Source: JANXSD01 sp043758125
GTDB taxonomy: Bacteria; Bacteroidota; Bacteroidia; AKYH767-A; OLB10
Length of the DNA stretch: 18,941 nt
Assembly (NCBI GenBank): GCA_043758125.1
Contig: JAYVOC010000008.1
Span: 1 to 18,941 of the forward strand
Reading direction: 5' to 3'
Of this stretch, positions 1 through 8,945 are shown piece by piece (the first letter of the stretch is position 1; each line of letters begins with the position of its first letter). The notes below the pieces were generated by a model. The model saw only the letters and a program-made list of their open reading frames with translations. It was not told where the DNA came from and searched no databases. Both the position numbers and the translations under genes were made by a program.

Positions 1-3000
1 ACAGGAAGTGGAACATGGACAGCAATAAGTGGAGGAACAATTACAAATCCAACATCTGCAACAACAACTGTTACAGGATTGAGTACAGCAGGAACCTACA
101 ATTTTGTTTGGTCGATTACCAATGGAACATGTTCAAGTAGAGATACCGTTTCAATTGTAGTAAATAGTTTAATTAATGCTAATGCTGGAATTGATCAAGC
201 GCAATGTGCATTATTTACTGCAACGTTAGCTGGAAATATTCCTTCACCTGGTTCTGGTTTATGGACAACAATAGGAACTTCGATTATCAGTTCGCCAACA
301 AGCACAAATGCAACAGTATCTAATTTAGCTTACGGAAATAATTTATTTATCTGGACAATTACAAATGGTTCATGTATTACATCCGACACTGTTGTAATTA
401 AAGTTGATAGTATTATTTCTGCAAATGCAGGAATCGATCGATCAATCTGCGCGAGTGTTGCAACAATAATTTTAAATGGAAATAATCCAACGCCAGCAAG
501 CGGAACATGGTCTACAAATAGCTCTGCTGTAATAGTAAATCCAACAAGTGCATCAACAAGCGTAAACGGTTTAGTGAATGCAGGAAATTATAATTTTATA
601 TGGACTATTACCAATGGAACATGCACTAATGCGGATACTGTTATTATTTCAGTTGATAGTAATGTTGTTGCAAATGCTGGTCCCGATCAACAACTTTGTG
701 AAACGCAAGTTTCAACTACTCTCTCTGCAAATGCAGTTACTGTAGGAGTAGGAGTTTGGTCAACAACAAGTGCTGCAGGAATTACAGATGTATTAAATCC
801 ATTCACAAGTGTTACAGGATTATCAGTTGGTACTTACCAATTTGTTTGGACTGTCACCAATAATAATTGTGAAACGTATGATACGATTACTGTTGATGTT
901 TCGCAACAAGTTACTGTTGCTAATGCAGGTTTTGATGATGCATTTTGTGCATCCGTAAATGGAATCACAATTAAAGGAAATGATCCTTTAGTAGGAACAG
1001 GTTTATGGAATAGTTTAGGTACTGCAATTGTTGATACTTCAACTGCATCACTTACAACAATTAGTAATCTTTCAATCGGTCAGAATTTATTTGTATGGAC
1101 AATTTCTAATGGTGCTTGTTCAAGTTCAGATACCGTTATTATTACTTCAAATCCAAATCCAATAGTAGATGCAGGTCCTGATCAATTTACTACATCAGGA
1201 GTGCCTGTAAATCTTGGCGGTTCTCCTACAGCAAGTTCTGGATTTTCACCTTACGTTTATACATGGAATTCCGCAATTTATTTAAATGATAGTTCCATTT
1301 CAAATCCTATTGCAACTGTATTTACTACACAACAATTTTCAGTAATTGTAACGGATAGTCTTGGTTGTGATGGAAGAGATTCAGTTGTTGTATTTGTTAA
1401 TAATCCTCCAGATGCAATCAATGATACGATCGTTACGAATGAAGATTCTGTAACAGTAATAATTGAATTAGGAAATGATACAGACCCTGATAATAATATT
1501 AATCCGGGAGCGGTTCAAATAATTGGTGGTCCATCAAATGGTACTGCAATTATTAATGTACTAACTGGTGCAATAACCTATACTCCGACTTTAAATTTCT
1601 TTGGTGCTGATAGTATTCACTATTCAATTTGTGATTCTGGTTTCCCAGTTTATTGTGATAGTGCATGGATTTATATTAATGTGCTTCCAGTAAATGATGC
1701 ACCATTAGCCATTGATGATACAATTTCTACTCCTGAAGACACATGTGTTCAAATAGCAGTTTTGTTAAATGATACAGATGTAGAAAATGGAATTCAATTT
1801 GGTTCTCTTGCAATATTAACAGGTCCAAATAATGGTACAGCAACAGTGGATACTTTGACAGGAATAATTACATATTGCCCTAATCCAAATTTCTCTTCGA
1901 ATGATACATTAATTTATATTATTTGTGATAATGGTTCTCCAATTTTATGTGATACTGCAATTGTTATCATAACTGTAATTCCTAAAAACGATGCACCAAT
2001 TGCATTGAATGATTCTACATCATTGTGCTCTGTAGATTCTATTGTTTATGATGTACTAGTAAATGATACCGATCCTGAAGGGGATTCCTTATTTGTAACA
2101 CTACTTTCAGGACCGTTTCATGGAACAGCAACAGTAACTTCATTGCAACAAATTTCTTACATTTCTAATCCATTTTACAATGGAATAGATTCTATTGCTT
2201 ATCAAGTTTGTGATAATGGAGTTCCATCACGTTGTGATACAGCATACTTTTTTATTACCGTGCATGCATCACCACAAGTTACAACTGCAATTACTAATAA
2301 CCGTTGCTTTGGTGATAGTTTAGGCGCGATTGATATCACTATAACTGGTAATGCACCCTACCTAATTAACTGGAGTAATTCCGAAGTCACTCAAGATATT
2401 GATAGTCTTGCAACAGGATTTTATACACTATTATTAAGTGATACATTTGGCTGCGCTGTTACAATGATAGATACAGTAACAGGACCATTATTTCCTTTAA
2501 CAGCGCTTTCCAGTTTGCAACCCGTGCTTTGTCATAATGATAGTACTGGAGCCATCGATCTGCAACCGCAAGGTGGTACGTTACCGTATACTTTTACGTG
2601 GAGTACTACTGATACTATTGAAGATATTTCGAATCTAACAGCCGGTGTTTATTCAGTTGTGATTGTTGATTCTAATGGATGTACACTTAGTGTTTCGGAT
2701 ACCATTCTTCAACCAGATAGTTCTTTGTCAGCTAGCTTATTGGTGACAAATATTAAATGTTCAGGAGATAGTTCTGGTTCATTTGCATTAAGTGTAAATG
2801 GTGGTACACCAATTTATTCTTTCTTATGGAATAATTCAAGTGTTCTTCAAAATCAATCAAATCTTCTCTCTGGAATATATTCAGTTACTGTTACAGATCT
2901 AAATTTATGTGCTGTTACACTTGTGGATTCTATTCAAGCATTAAATGCACCGATACTTTCAAATATTATTTCATCAAGTGCAAAGTGTATTGCCGGAATT

Positions 3001-3918
3001 TTTGCAAATATTATTTCGAACCCTACAGGTGGTGTTTCGCCTTACACTTTTAGTTGGTCAACTAGTGATACTATAAATGTTATCGATAGTTTAAATGCAG
3101 GAATTTATACTTTACAAATTACTGATTCCATTGGATGTGTGAATTCAAATACCATAACGATTGTTGATAGCTCATCATTGAATATTAGTAATTCAGGATT
3201 AAATACAATTTGTATTGGTGATTCAATAAATCTGAGTGTACCAACATTTTCAAATGTAAGTTATAACTGGTATTTAAATAACACACTTTTAGTTGGTGAT
3301 ACGCTTCATCAACTTACTGTATTGCAAGCTGGCGATTATTCCATTCAAGCAACAGCTGCTTGTGGAGTTTTTAATGCGGGACCAATTACTATTAGTGTAA
3401 ACACATTGCCATTTGTTGTGGTGTCACCAGGTTCAACAATTCATTGTGATTCGCTTATAACAATTACTGCTTCTGGTGGATTCAATTATAGTTGGTCACC
3501 AGCAAATCTTTGTACTTCGCCGAATGTAGCATCAACAATTATTAATCCTTCATCAACAACGGTGTTTACAGTGATTGTTTCTGATACGCTCGGTTGCGCT
3601 ACCGTTGATTCTATTATTGTAAATGTTACTTGTGATTCACTTTTTATTCCAACCGGTTTCTCTCCTAATGGTGATGGTGTTAATGATTACTTTGTGATTT
3701 CTGATGTAGCAAGATATCCTGATGCTATCTTGAAAATATTTAACCGTTGGGGCGATATTGTTTATGAAAAAGATCATTATGATAATTCATGGAACGGTTT
3801 CTCCAATAGTGATCGTATTAAAATTGGTCAAGTACTTCCTAATGGAACTTATTATTATGTTTTTATTCCTGGAAATAATGAAAGTACAAAAGCAGGATAT
3901 GTGATCCTCCGACGATAG
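1..3918 (+). CDS. Giant secreted repeat protein with type B T9SS C-terminal domain (5' end outside window)
   Basis: The reading frame is open from base 1, so the true start lies upstream; 1305 residues are visible. A TTG at 79-81 is an internal Leu codon inside a repeat, not a start. Domains in order: a partial and then four full PKD/Ig-like repeats of 81-83 residues, each opening near ANAG-D and ending near F-WTITNG-C-DTV (new repeats at about residues 60, 141, 224 and 307); a PKD-like unit at about 390; three cadherin/Big_9-like units opening with DAP-A-ND (about 470, 566, 664); four SprB-type repeats with C-G/N-D-S-G spacing (about 765, 838, 917, 993); two Ig/PKD-like units (about 1061, 1133); and a CHU_C domain (about 1213-1305) with FIPTGFSPNGDGVND, IFNRWG and the terminal GYVILRR. 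In known families CHU_C directs export by T9SS and surface attachment, and SprB is a gliding adhesin. I infer a cell-surface adhesin or matrix protein; the ligand is unknown. Confidence 0.93.
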   Translation, partial: TGSGTWTAISGGTITNPTSATTTVTGLSTAGTYNFVWSITNGTCSSRDTVSIVVNSLINANAGIDQAQCALFTATLAGNIPSPGSGLWTTIGTSIISSPTSTNATVSNLAYGNNLFIWTITNGSCITSDTVVIKVDSIISANAGIDRSICASVATIILNGNNPTPASGTWSTNSSAVIVNPTSASTSVNGLVNAGNYNFIWTITNGTCTNADTVIISVDSNVVANAGPDQQLCETQVSTTLSANAVTVGVGVWSTTSAAGITDVLNPFTSVTGLSVGTYQFVWTVTNNNCETYDTITVDVSQQVTVANAGFDDAFCASVNGITIKGNDPLVGTGLWNSLGTAIVDTSTASLTTISNLSIGQNLFVWTISNGACSSSDTVIITSNPNPIVDAGPDQFTTSGVPVNLGGSPTASSGFSPYVYTWNSAIYLNDSSISNPIATVFTTQQFSVIVTDSLGCDGRDSVVVFVNNPPDAINDTIVTNEDSVTVIIELGNDTDPDNNINPGAVQIIGGPSNGTAIINVLTGAITYTPTLNFFGADSIHYSICDSGFPVYCDSAWIYINVLPVNDAPLAIDDTISTPEDTCVQIAVLLNDTDVENGIQFGSLAILTGPNNGTATVDTLTGIITYCPNPNFSSNDTLIYIICDNGSPILCDTAIVIITVIPKNDAPIALNDSTSLCSVDSIVYDVLVNDTDPEGDSLFVTLLSGPFHGTATVTSLQQISYISNPFYNGIDSIAYQVCDNGVPSRCDTAYFFITVHASPQVTTAITNNRCFGDSLGAIDITITGNAPYLINWSNSEVTQDIDSLATGFYTLLLSDTFGCAVTMIDTVTGPLFPLTALSSLQPVLCHNDSTGAIDLQPQGGTLPYTFTWSTTDTIEDISNLTAGVYSVVIVDSNGCTLSVSDTILQPDSSLSASLLVTNIKCSGDSSGSFALSVNGGTPIYSFLWNNSSVLQNQSNLLSGIYSVTVTDLNLCAVTLVDSIQALNAPILSNIISSSAKCIAGIFANIISNPTGGVSPYTFSWSTSDTINVIDSLNAGIYTLQITDSIGCVNSNTITIVDSSSLNISNSGLNTICIGDSINLSVPTFSNVSYNWYLNNTLLVGDTLHQLTVLQAGDYSIQATAACGVFNAGPITISVNTLPFVVVSPGSTIHCDSLITITASGGFNYSWSPANLCTSPNVASTIINPSSTTVFTVIVSDTLGCATVDSIIVNVTCDSLFIPTGFSPNGDGVNDYFVISDVARYPDAILKIFNRWGDIVYEKDHYDNSWNGFSNSDRIKIGQVLPNGTYYYVFIPGNNESTKAGYVILRR

Positions 3919-3937
3919 TTTCCTCCGTGATAAATTT

Positions 3938-3965
3938 AAGGACCGCCTAAAAAGCGGTCTTTTTT
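3938..3965 (+). terminator. Rho-independent terminator after the giant surface protein gene
   Basis: A perfect 6-bp GC-rich stem (GACCGC at 3941-3946, GCGGTC at 3954-3959) with a 7-base loop is followed by six T residues. It can be extended at the base by a G-T and two A-T pairs. It starts 20 bases after the TAG stop and separates this gene from pheT. Confidence 0.9.
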
Positions 3966-4041
3966 ATGGATTTTTATGTAGAATGGCCTTAATTATCTTT
4001 ATCATTAGAGGAAAAATACTTTTCGGTCGCCTTCGTTTTGA

Positions 4042-4049
4042 TACCTTTG
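4042..4049 (+). promoter_or_regulatory. Candidate Bacteroidota -7 promoter element for pheT
   Basis: TACCTTTG matches the TANNTTTG -7 consensus of the Bacteroidota housekeeping sigma factor exactly and sits 28 bases before the pheT ATG. The -33 element is weak: only a T-rich TTTTC at 4020-4024 lies at about the right distance. The site follows the terminator of the previous gene, where a new promoter is expected. Confidence 0.5.
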
Positions 4050-4077
4050 CAGCCTTATTTCATTCATTGACGATTCT

Positions 4078-6516
4078 ATGAAAATTGCTTATAACTGGCT
4101 CAAACAATTTCTTCCTTTTACACAAAGTCCACAAGAAATTTCAATATTACTTACTGGATGCGGACTCGAGGTAGAGCATCTTGAACATTGGCAAAGTTTA
4201 CAGGGTGGCCTTGCCGGAATCGTCGTTGGACAAATTCTTACTTGCATGCAACATCCAAATGCGGATCGATTAAAAATCACTACTGTTGAAGTTGGTGATG
4301 GTGAACCAAAGCAAATTGTTTGCGGTGCGCCAAATGTTGCAGCAGGACAAAAAGTAATTGTTGCATTACCCGCAGCAATATTATTTCCTTCTCATGGCGA
4401 TTCTTTTACGATTAAAAATTCTAAAATTCGTGGTGAGACTTCAGAAGGAATGATTTGCGCTGAAGATGAAATCGGATTGGGAGAATCGCATGCTGGAATT
4501 ATGATTCTTCCGGAAGATACACAAGTGGGATTGTCCGCAGCTGATTATTTTCAAGTGGAACAAGATTGGATTTTTGAAATTGGTTTAACACCTAATCGTG
4601 CAGATGCAGCTTCACACCTTGGTGTAGCGCGTGATTTGAAAGCGCTACTTGGAAAGGCAAATAATTTAAAACTTACGTTACCTGATGTTAATGATATCAA
4701 AGTTGAAAAAACATCAAATGCAATTTCTGTTGAAGTGAAAGATGTTAATTCTTGTTTGCGTTATTCGGGAATTCAAATTGATGGAGTACGAATTGAAGAA
4801 TCACCAACATGGTTGAAAAATAAATTAAAAAGTATTGGCGTTCGCTCGATCAATAATATTGTTGATATTGGAAATTATGTAATGTTTGCAGTAGGTCAAC
4901 CGATGCATGCATTTGATGCCGATAAAATTGCTGGAAATAAAATTACTGTTGGCACATTAAAAAAAGGAGATAAGTTTACAACACTCGATGAAGTAGAACA
5001 TGAGCTCAATGGTACTGAGTTAATGATTGCTGATGATAATGGTGGATTATGCATCGCTGGAGTTTTTGGTGGAATGCATTCTGGTGTTTCATCACAAACT
5101 ACAAATTTATTTTTAGAGAGTGCATGTTTTAATCCTGTGCAAGTTCGAAAAGCAGCTCGTGCACATGGTTTACATACTGATTCGTCATTTCGTTTTGAAA
5201 GAGGTACTGATCCTGAAATAACAGTTTATGCATTAAAATTTGCTGCGAAGCTTATCACTGAATTAGCAGGTGGAAAAGTTAGTTCCGATATTATTGATAT
5301 TTATCCTGAACCGGTTCAATGGAAAGAAATTATTTTATCATTGGACTATGTAAATATGCTTGCAGGTAATGATCTTGCTAAAGAGGAAATCATAAGAATC
5401 CTAACAGATTTACAAATTAGGATTGTTAAGGAAAGTGATCAAGAATTAATCTTAAGTATTCCTCCTTTTAAAGTAGAGGTTACTCGTCAGGCTGATGTTG
5501 TTGAAGAGATTTTAAGAATTTATGGATACAATACAATTACATTACCCAAAAAATTAAGCATCTCTGTTGCTGCAGTTGCGAAGCCTGATCCAGAAGCAAT
5601 AAATTATCGATTAGGTGAATGGCTGGTTGCGAATGGATTTAATGAAATCCTCAATAACAGTTTAACAAAAATATCTAGTACAGATGTTATTGCTCTTCCT
5701 GAAAATTCAGAAGCGATAAAAGTATTAAATCCTCTAAGTAATGATCTTGGAATGCTTCGTCATACGATGCTTTTAACAGGGTTAGAATCGTTATCATACA
5801 ATATTAACAGAAAGCAAAAAGATCTTAAATTTTTTGAAACAGGAAAGACTTATTTGAAGATAAATAATCGTTATCATGAGCAAAAAAATCTTGCTTTGTG
5901 GATAAGCGGAAATCGTCATGAAGAGCATTGGAAAATTAAAGCTACTGATTTTGATATTTATTATCTGAAAGCGATTGTGTCTAATCTTTTAGAAAGTATT
6001 GGTGTAAATACACGTACGCAATTAAAATTATCGGAATACCATGATGCTACTTTTGCAGCTGCATTAAAGTTTGAAGCAAAGGGAAAACAAATTGTAGTTT
6101 TAGGATTAGTGAATAAGCCAATTCTTAAATCAGCTGATGTATCACAACAAGTTTTATATGCCGAATTTAACCTTGATGCATTAATGAAACTTGTTCCAGT
6201 TAAAGATGAAAAAGCAAAAGAAGCACCAAAATATCCAGAAGTGCGTCGTGATTTGTCGATGTTACTTGATCGCTCTGTTCATTATGATGCGATCGAGCAA
6301 TTGGCCTATTCTACAGAACCTAAATTACTGAAAAATGTTAATCTGTTTGATGTTTATGAAGGTGAAAAAATTGGCGAAGGAAAAAAATCCTATGCATTAG
6401 CATTTACACTTAGCGATGAAGAAAGTACATTACAAGATAAACAAATTGATGGTGTGATGAATAAATTGATGAAGCAGTTTGAAGAAAAGTTAGGAGCTCA
6501 AATTAGAAAAAATTAA
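4078..6516 (+). CDS. pheT: Phenylalanine--tRNA ligase beta subunit
   Basis: This is the beta chain of the cytosolic alpha2-beta2 phenylalanyl-tRNA synthetase, which charges tRNA-Phe. At 812 residues it has the full bacterial length and the full domain order. An N-terminal EMAP-like tRNA-binding domain lies at about 45-150 (HPNADRLKI, IVCGAPNV, IRGETSEGMIC). The B3/B4 editing region lies at about 212-390 (SINNIVDIGNYVM, GQPMHAFDADK, FRFERGTDPE). The B5 domain lies at about 410-480, then the synthetase-like core, and a C-terminal FDX-ACB anticodon-binding domain from about 719 (YPEVRRDLSMLLD). The ATG at 4078 begins the typical MKI-YNWLK opening. The alpha subunit gene pheS is not in the window. 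Only 37 bases separate it from the downstream helicase gene, so cotranscription is possible. Confidence 0.97.
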   Translation: MKIAYNWLKQFLPFTQSPQEISILLTGCGLEVEHLEHWQSLQGGLAGIVVGQILTCMQHPNADRLKITTVEVGDGEPKQIVCGAPNVAAGQKVIVALPAAILFPSHGDSFTIKNSKIRGETSEGMICAEDEIGLGESHAGIMILPEDTQVGLSAADYFQVEQDWIFEIGLTPNRADAASHLGVARDLKALLGKANNLKLTLPDVNDIKVEKTSNAISVEVKDVNSCLRYSGIQIDGVRIEESPTWLKNKLKSIGVRSINNIVDIGNYVMFAVGQPMHAFDADKIAGNKITVGTLKKGDKFTTLDEVEHELNGTELMIADDNGGLCIAGVFGGMHSGVSSQTTNLFLESACFNPVQVRKAARAHGLHTDSSFRFERGTDPEITVYALKFAAKLITELAGGKVSSDIIDIYPEPVQWKEIILSLDYVNMLAGNDLAKEEIIRILTDLQIRIVKESDQELILSIPPFKVEVTRQADVVEEILRIYGYNTITLPKKLSISVAAVAKPDPEAINYRLGEWLVANGFNEILNNSLTKISSTDVIALPENSEAIKVLNPLSNDLGMLRHTMLLTGLESLSYNINRKQKDLKFFETGKTYLKINNRYHEQKNLALWISGNRHEEHWKIKATDFDIYYLKAIVSNLLESIGVNTRTQLKLSEYHDATFAAALKFEAKGKQIVVLGLVNKPILKSADVSQQVLYAEFNLDALMKLVPVKDEKAKEAPKYPEVRRDLSMLLDRSVHYDAIEQLAYSTEPKLLKNVNLFDVYEGEKIGEGKKSYALAFTLSDEESTLQDKQIDGVMNKLMKQFEEKLGAQIRKN

Positions 6517-6553
6517 TTATTCAATTTTAATAATAGTATTTAAATAAAATATT

Positions 6554-7927
6554 TTGCAATCATTCCATGACTTTAAATTAAACAAACAACTGCTAAATGC
6601 GATTGCAGAGATGGGTTATACCACACCAACTGCTATCCAGGAAAAATCTATCCCGGCAATTTTAGGTGGCCAAGATGTGATGGGAATTGCGCAAACAGGA
6701 ACTGGAAAAACTGCTGCATATCTATTGCCTTTGTTGCGCATATTAAATTATCCTCAAGGTGATGATCCTCGAGCGTTAATATTGGTTCCTACTCGTGAAC
6801 TTTCTATTCAGGTTGGAAAAACAATTGAAGATCTTGGAAAATATACAGGTCTTCGGCATGCTGTTGTGTTTGGTGGTTCAGGTGCGAAAAATCAAATTGC
6901 AGATATTAAAAAAGGGATCGATATTTTGGTTGCAAGCCCGGGAAGATTTTTGGATCTCTATCTCGAAGGTCATATCAACTCACGAAAGATTAAACATTTT
7001 GTGATGGATGAAGCAGAACGATTGATGGATAAAAGTTTCATGAATCAGTTTCATCGAATTCTTGAAATTGTTCCACAGAAAAGACAGAATTTATTGTTCT
7101 CTGCAACAATGTCTGATCTTGTAAAAAAAATATCAGGTGATTTTCTTGATTTCCCAATCGAAATTCACATTACACCAGAAGTACGCACAGCAGAAACCGT
7201 AAGTCAGGAATATTTTAAGGTTCCTAACATGCGAACAAAGTTGAATTTGTTGGAACATTTTTTAGCAGAGGAAGAATTTACAAAAGTGATTATCTTCTGT
7301 AAAACAAAAGTTATTGCTTCTAATATTGGAAAATATTTAGAGCGAGTTTATGGTGTTGATGAAGTTCGAATTATTCATGGAAATAAAACACAACAAACAC
7401 GTATCAATGCAATGGAAGCTTTTCGCAATGATCCAATTCGAATATTAGTTTGTACAGATGTTGCTGCTCGTGGATTAGACATTGTTGATGTGAGTCATGT
7501 AATTAATTTTGATACTCCGATTATTTATGAAGACTATGTTCACCGTATTGGCAGAACTGGAAGAGCATTCAAAACTGGTAAGTCGATTACGTTTGTAACG
7601 CCCGCAGATGAATATCATTTAAAAAAGATATCGCGATTAATTAAGCAAACAATTCCAGAATCTATTTTTCCTGAAGGAGTGCGAAGAGTTCCTACTGAAT
7701 ATGATGAGAAACAAGAGATGGCGCGCGAGATGGATCGTCAGAAACATTTAGATGATCCGAATTTTAAAGGTGCATTCCATGAGAAAAAAGAAGCAGCAAA
7801 GATTCTTGCATTAAAAAATGCAAAGGCTCTTAAAGATAGCAAAACGGAATCATCAAATAGTAAAAGAAATCGGAGTAAGAATCCAGGAGATTCATCGAAA
7901 TTTGGTAAAGCACGAAGAGGTAAATGA
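6554..7927 (+). CDS. DEAD-box ATP-dependent RNA helicase, RhlE-like, with variant DEAE Walker B motif
   Basis: This is an ATP-dependent RNA-unwinding enzyme, probably acting in ribosome assembly or mRNA turnover. Visible motifs: Q motif GYTTPTAIQ (21-29), motif I AQTGTGKT (46-53), Ia PTRELS (79-84), GG (107-108), SPGR (128-131), motif II DEAE (152-155), III SAT (183-185), IV IIFCKT (246-251), V ARGLDI (305-310) and VI HRIGRTGR (330-337). After about residue 385 comes a Lys/Arg/Ser-rich tail that probably binds RNA. Motif II reads DEAE, not DEAD, which is unusual. No ATG fits the start: an in-frame TAA lies at 6545-6547 and the first ATG comes only just before the Q motif, so TTG at 6554 is the best choice and preserves the conserved upstream aromatic. 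The stop overlaps the next start (ATGA). Confidence 0.94.
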   Translation: MQSFHDFKLNKQLLNAIAEMGYTTPTAIQEKSIPAILGGQDVMGIAQTGTGKTAAYLLPLLRILNYPQGDDPRALILVPTRELSIQVGKTIEDLGKYTGLRHAVVFGGSGAKNQIADIKKGIDILVASPGRFLDLYLEGHINSRKIKHFVMDEAERLMDKSFMNQFHRILEIVPQKRQNLLFSATMSDLVKKISGDFLDFPIEIHITPEVRTAETVSQEYFKVPNMRTKLNLLEHFLAEEEFTKVIIFCKTKVIASNIGKYLERVYGVDEVRIIHGNKTQQTRINAMEAFRNDPIRILVCTDVAARGLDIVDVSHVINFDTPIIYEDYVHRIGRTGRAFKTGKSITFVTPADEYHLKKISRLIKQTIPESIFPEGVRRVPTEYDEKQEMAREMDRQKHLDDPNFKGAFHEKKEAAKILALKNAKALKDSKTESSNSKRNRSKNPGDSSKFGKARRGK

Positions 7928-8829
7928 CATCAAATAAATCCAATGTAAAATGGCTTTTATTATTAGCACTCGCATTAATTTGGGGAAGCTCATTTATTTT
8001 AATGAAGCAAGGATTGAAAGTTTTTCGTCCAGATCAACTTGCAGCAATAAGAATCTCTGTTGCATGTTTAGCATCTTTTCCTTTGATTGCACGAAGAGTA
8101 AAAACAGTTCCTAAAGTTTCATTAAAATATTTAGCTGTTGTTGGATTTTTAGGATCAGGAATTCCTGCATTTTTATTTGCAACCGCACAAACACGAATTA
8201 ATAGTTCATTAGCAGGAATGTTAAATGCACTCACACCAATGTTTACGATGCTGGTAGGTGGGTTTTTCTTTCACTCTAAATTTACAGGCAGACAAATGTT
8301 AGGAGTAGGTGTAGGATTTTTAGGCGCAGCAGGATTAATTCTTATTCGCGCTGACGGAGGGATTTCTTCCGATGCAGGCTATGCTGCTTTAATTGTAATC
8401 GCCTGTTTATTTTATGGACTAAGTGTAAATACGATTAAAACTTTTTTAAACAATATCGATTCGATTTTAATCTCGGGAATCTCTTTATTATTTGTAGGAA
8501 TACCGTATGCGATTTTTTTATTGAGTAGCGATTTTACTTATAAACTTCAACATCAACCAGGAGCGTGGACAGCCTTTGGATTTTTATGCTTACTTGGATT
8601 AATGGGAACAGCATTGTCGAATGTATTGTATTTTCAAATGGTAAAAATATCAACACCATTATTTGCTTCTGCTGTAACTTATTTGATTCCTATTGTTGCG
8701 CTTTTTTGGGGAATTATTGATGGAGAAGCTCTTAATCCATTACATCTAATTGCGATGCTTGCTATATTAGGAGGCGTATTTTTAATTAGCAAACAAAAGG
8801 TAAAATCAGCGGTTAAACTTAAGGAATAA
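7924..8829 (+). CDS. EamA/DMT-superfamily membrane transporter
   Basis: This 301-residue protein is almost entirely hydrophobic, with about ten predicted transmembrane helices in two EamA halves, the usual size and layout of drug/metabolite transporter exporters. The first half opens with ALALIWGSSFILMKQGL and a RPDQLAAIRI segment typical of the family. The second begins near residue 155 (IVIACLFYGLSVN) and carries GTALSNVLYFQMVK, then SAVTYLIPIVALFWGI in the last two helices. It sits in the inner membrane. The substrate cannot be told from sequence; relatives export amino acids, metabolites or drugs. Its ATG overlaps the helicase stop as ATGA, which implies translational coupling. I see no functional link between the two products. 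Confidence 0.92.
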   Translation: MTSNKSNVKWLLLLALALIWGSSFILMKQGLKVFRPDQLAAIRISVACLASFPLIARRVKTVPKVSLKYLAVVGFLGSGIPAFLFATAQTRINSSLAGMLNALTPMFTMLVGGFFFHSKFTGRQMLGVGVGFLGAAGLILIRADGGISSDAGYAALIVIACLFYGLSVNTIKTFLNNIDSILISGISLLFVGIPYAIFLLSSDFTYKLQHQPGAWTAFGFLCLLGLMGTALSNVLYFQMVKISTPLFASAVTYLIPIVALFWGIIDGEALNPLHLIAMLAILGGVFLISKQKVKSAVKLKE

Positions 8830-8945
8830 TACAAGTTTGTTTTATCCATTTGTACAAGTAATGCTGTATATGAAAAAAGTCTTATTTGCTCTAAAAATTA
8901 ACTACATTAGTTATTTTGTAAAGGTTGAAAAAAATTTAAAATTGT

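Noticed and set aside
79..81. TTG as start codon of the giant surface protein
   Set aside because: The frame is open to base 1 and the upstream codons complete the same repeat, so this is an internal Leu.
178..1400. Regular repeats that could suggest a CRISPR array or DNA satellite
   Set aside because: The 243-249-base period is in frame and diverged at DNA level; these are protein domain repeats.
4089..4280. Short open frame on the - strand inside pheT
   Set aside because: It lies fully inside the conserved tRNA-binding domain of pheT and its product resembles no protein.
8898..8914. Possible terminator hairpin TAACTA-CAT-TAGTTA between the convergent transporter and lipoprotein genes
   Set aside because: The stem is only 6 bp and AT-rich with a mismatch at its base; too weak to call, although two converging genes need termination here.
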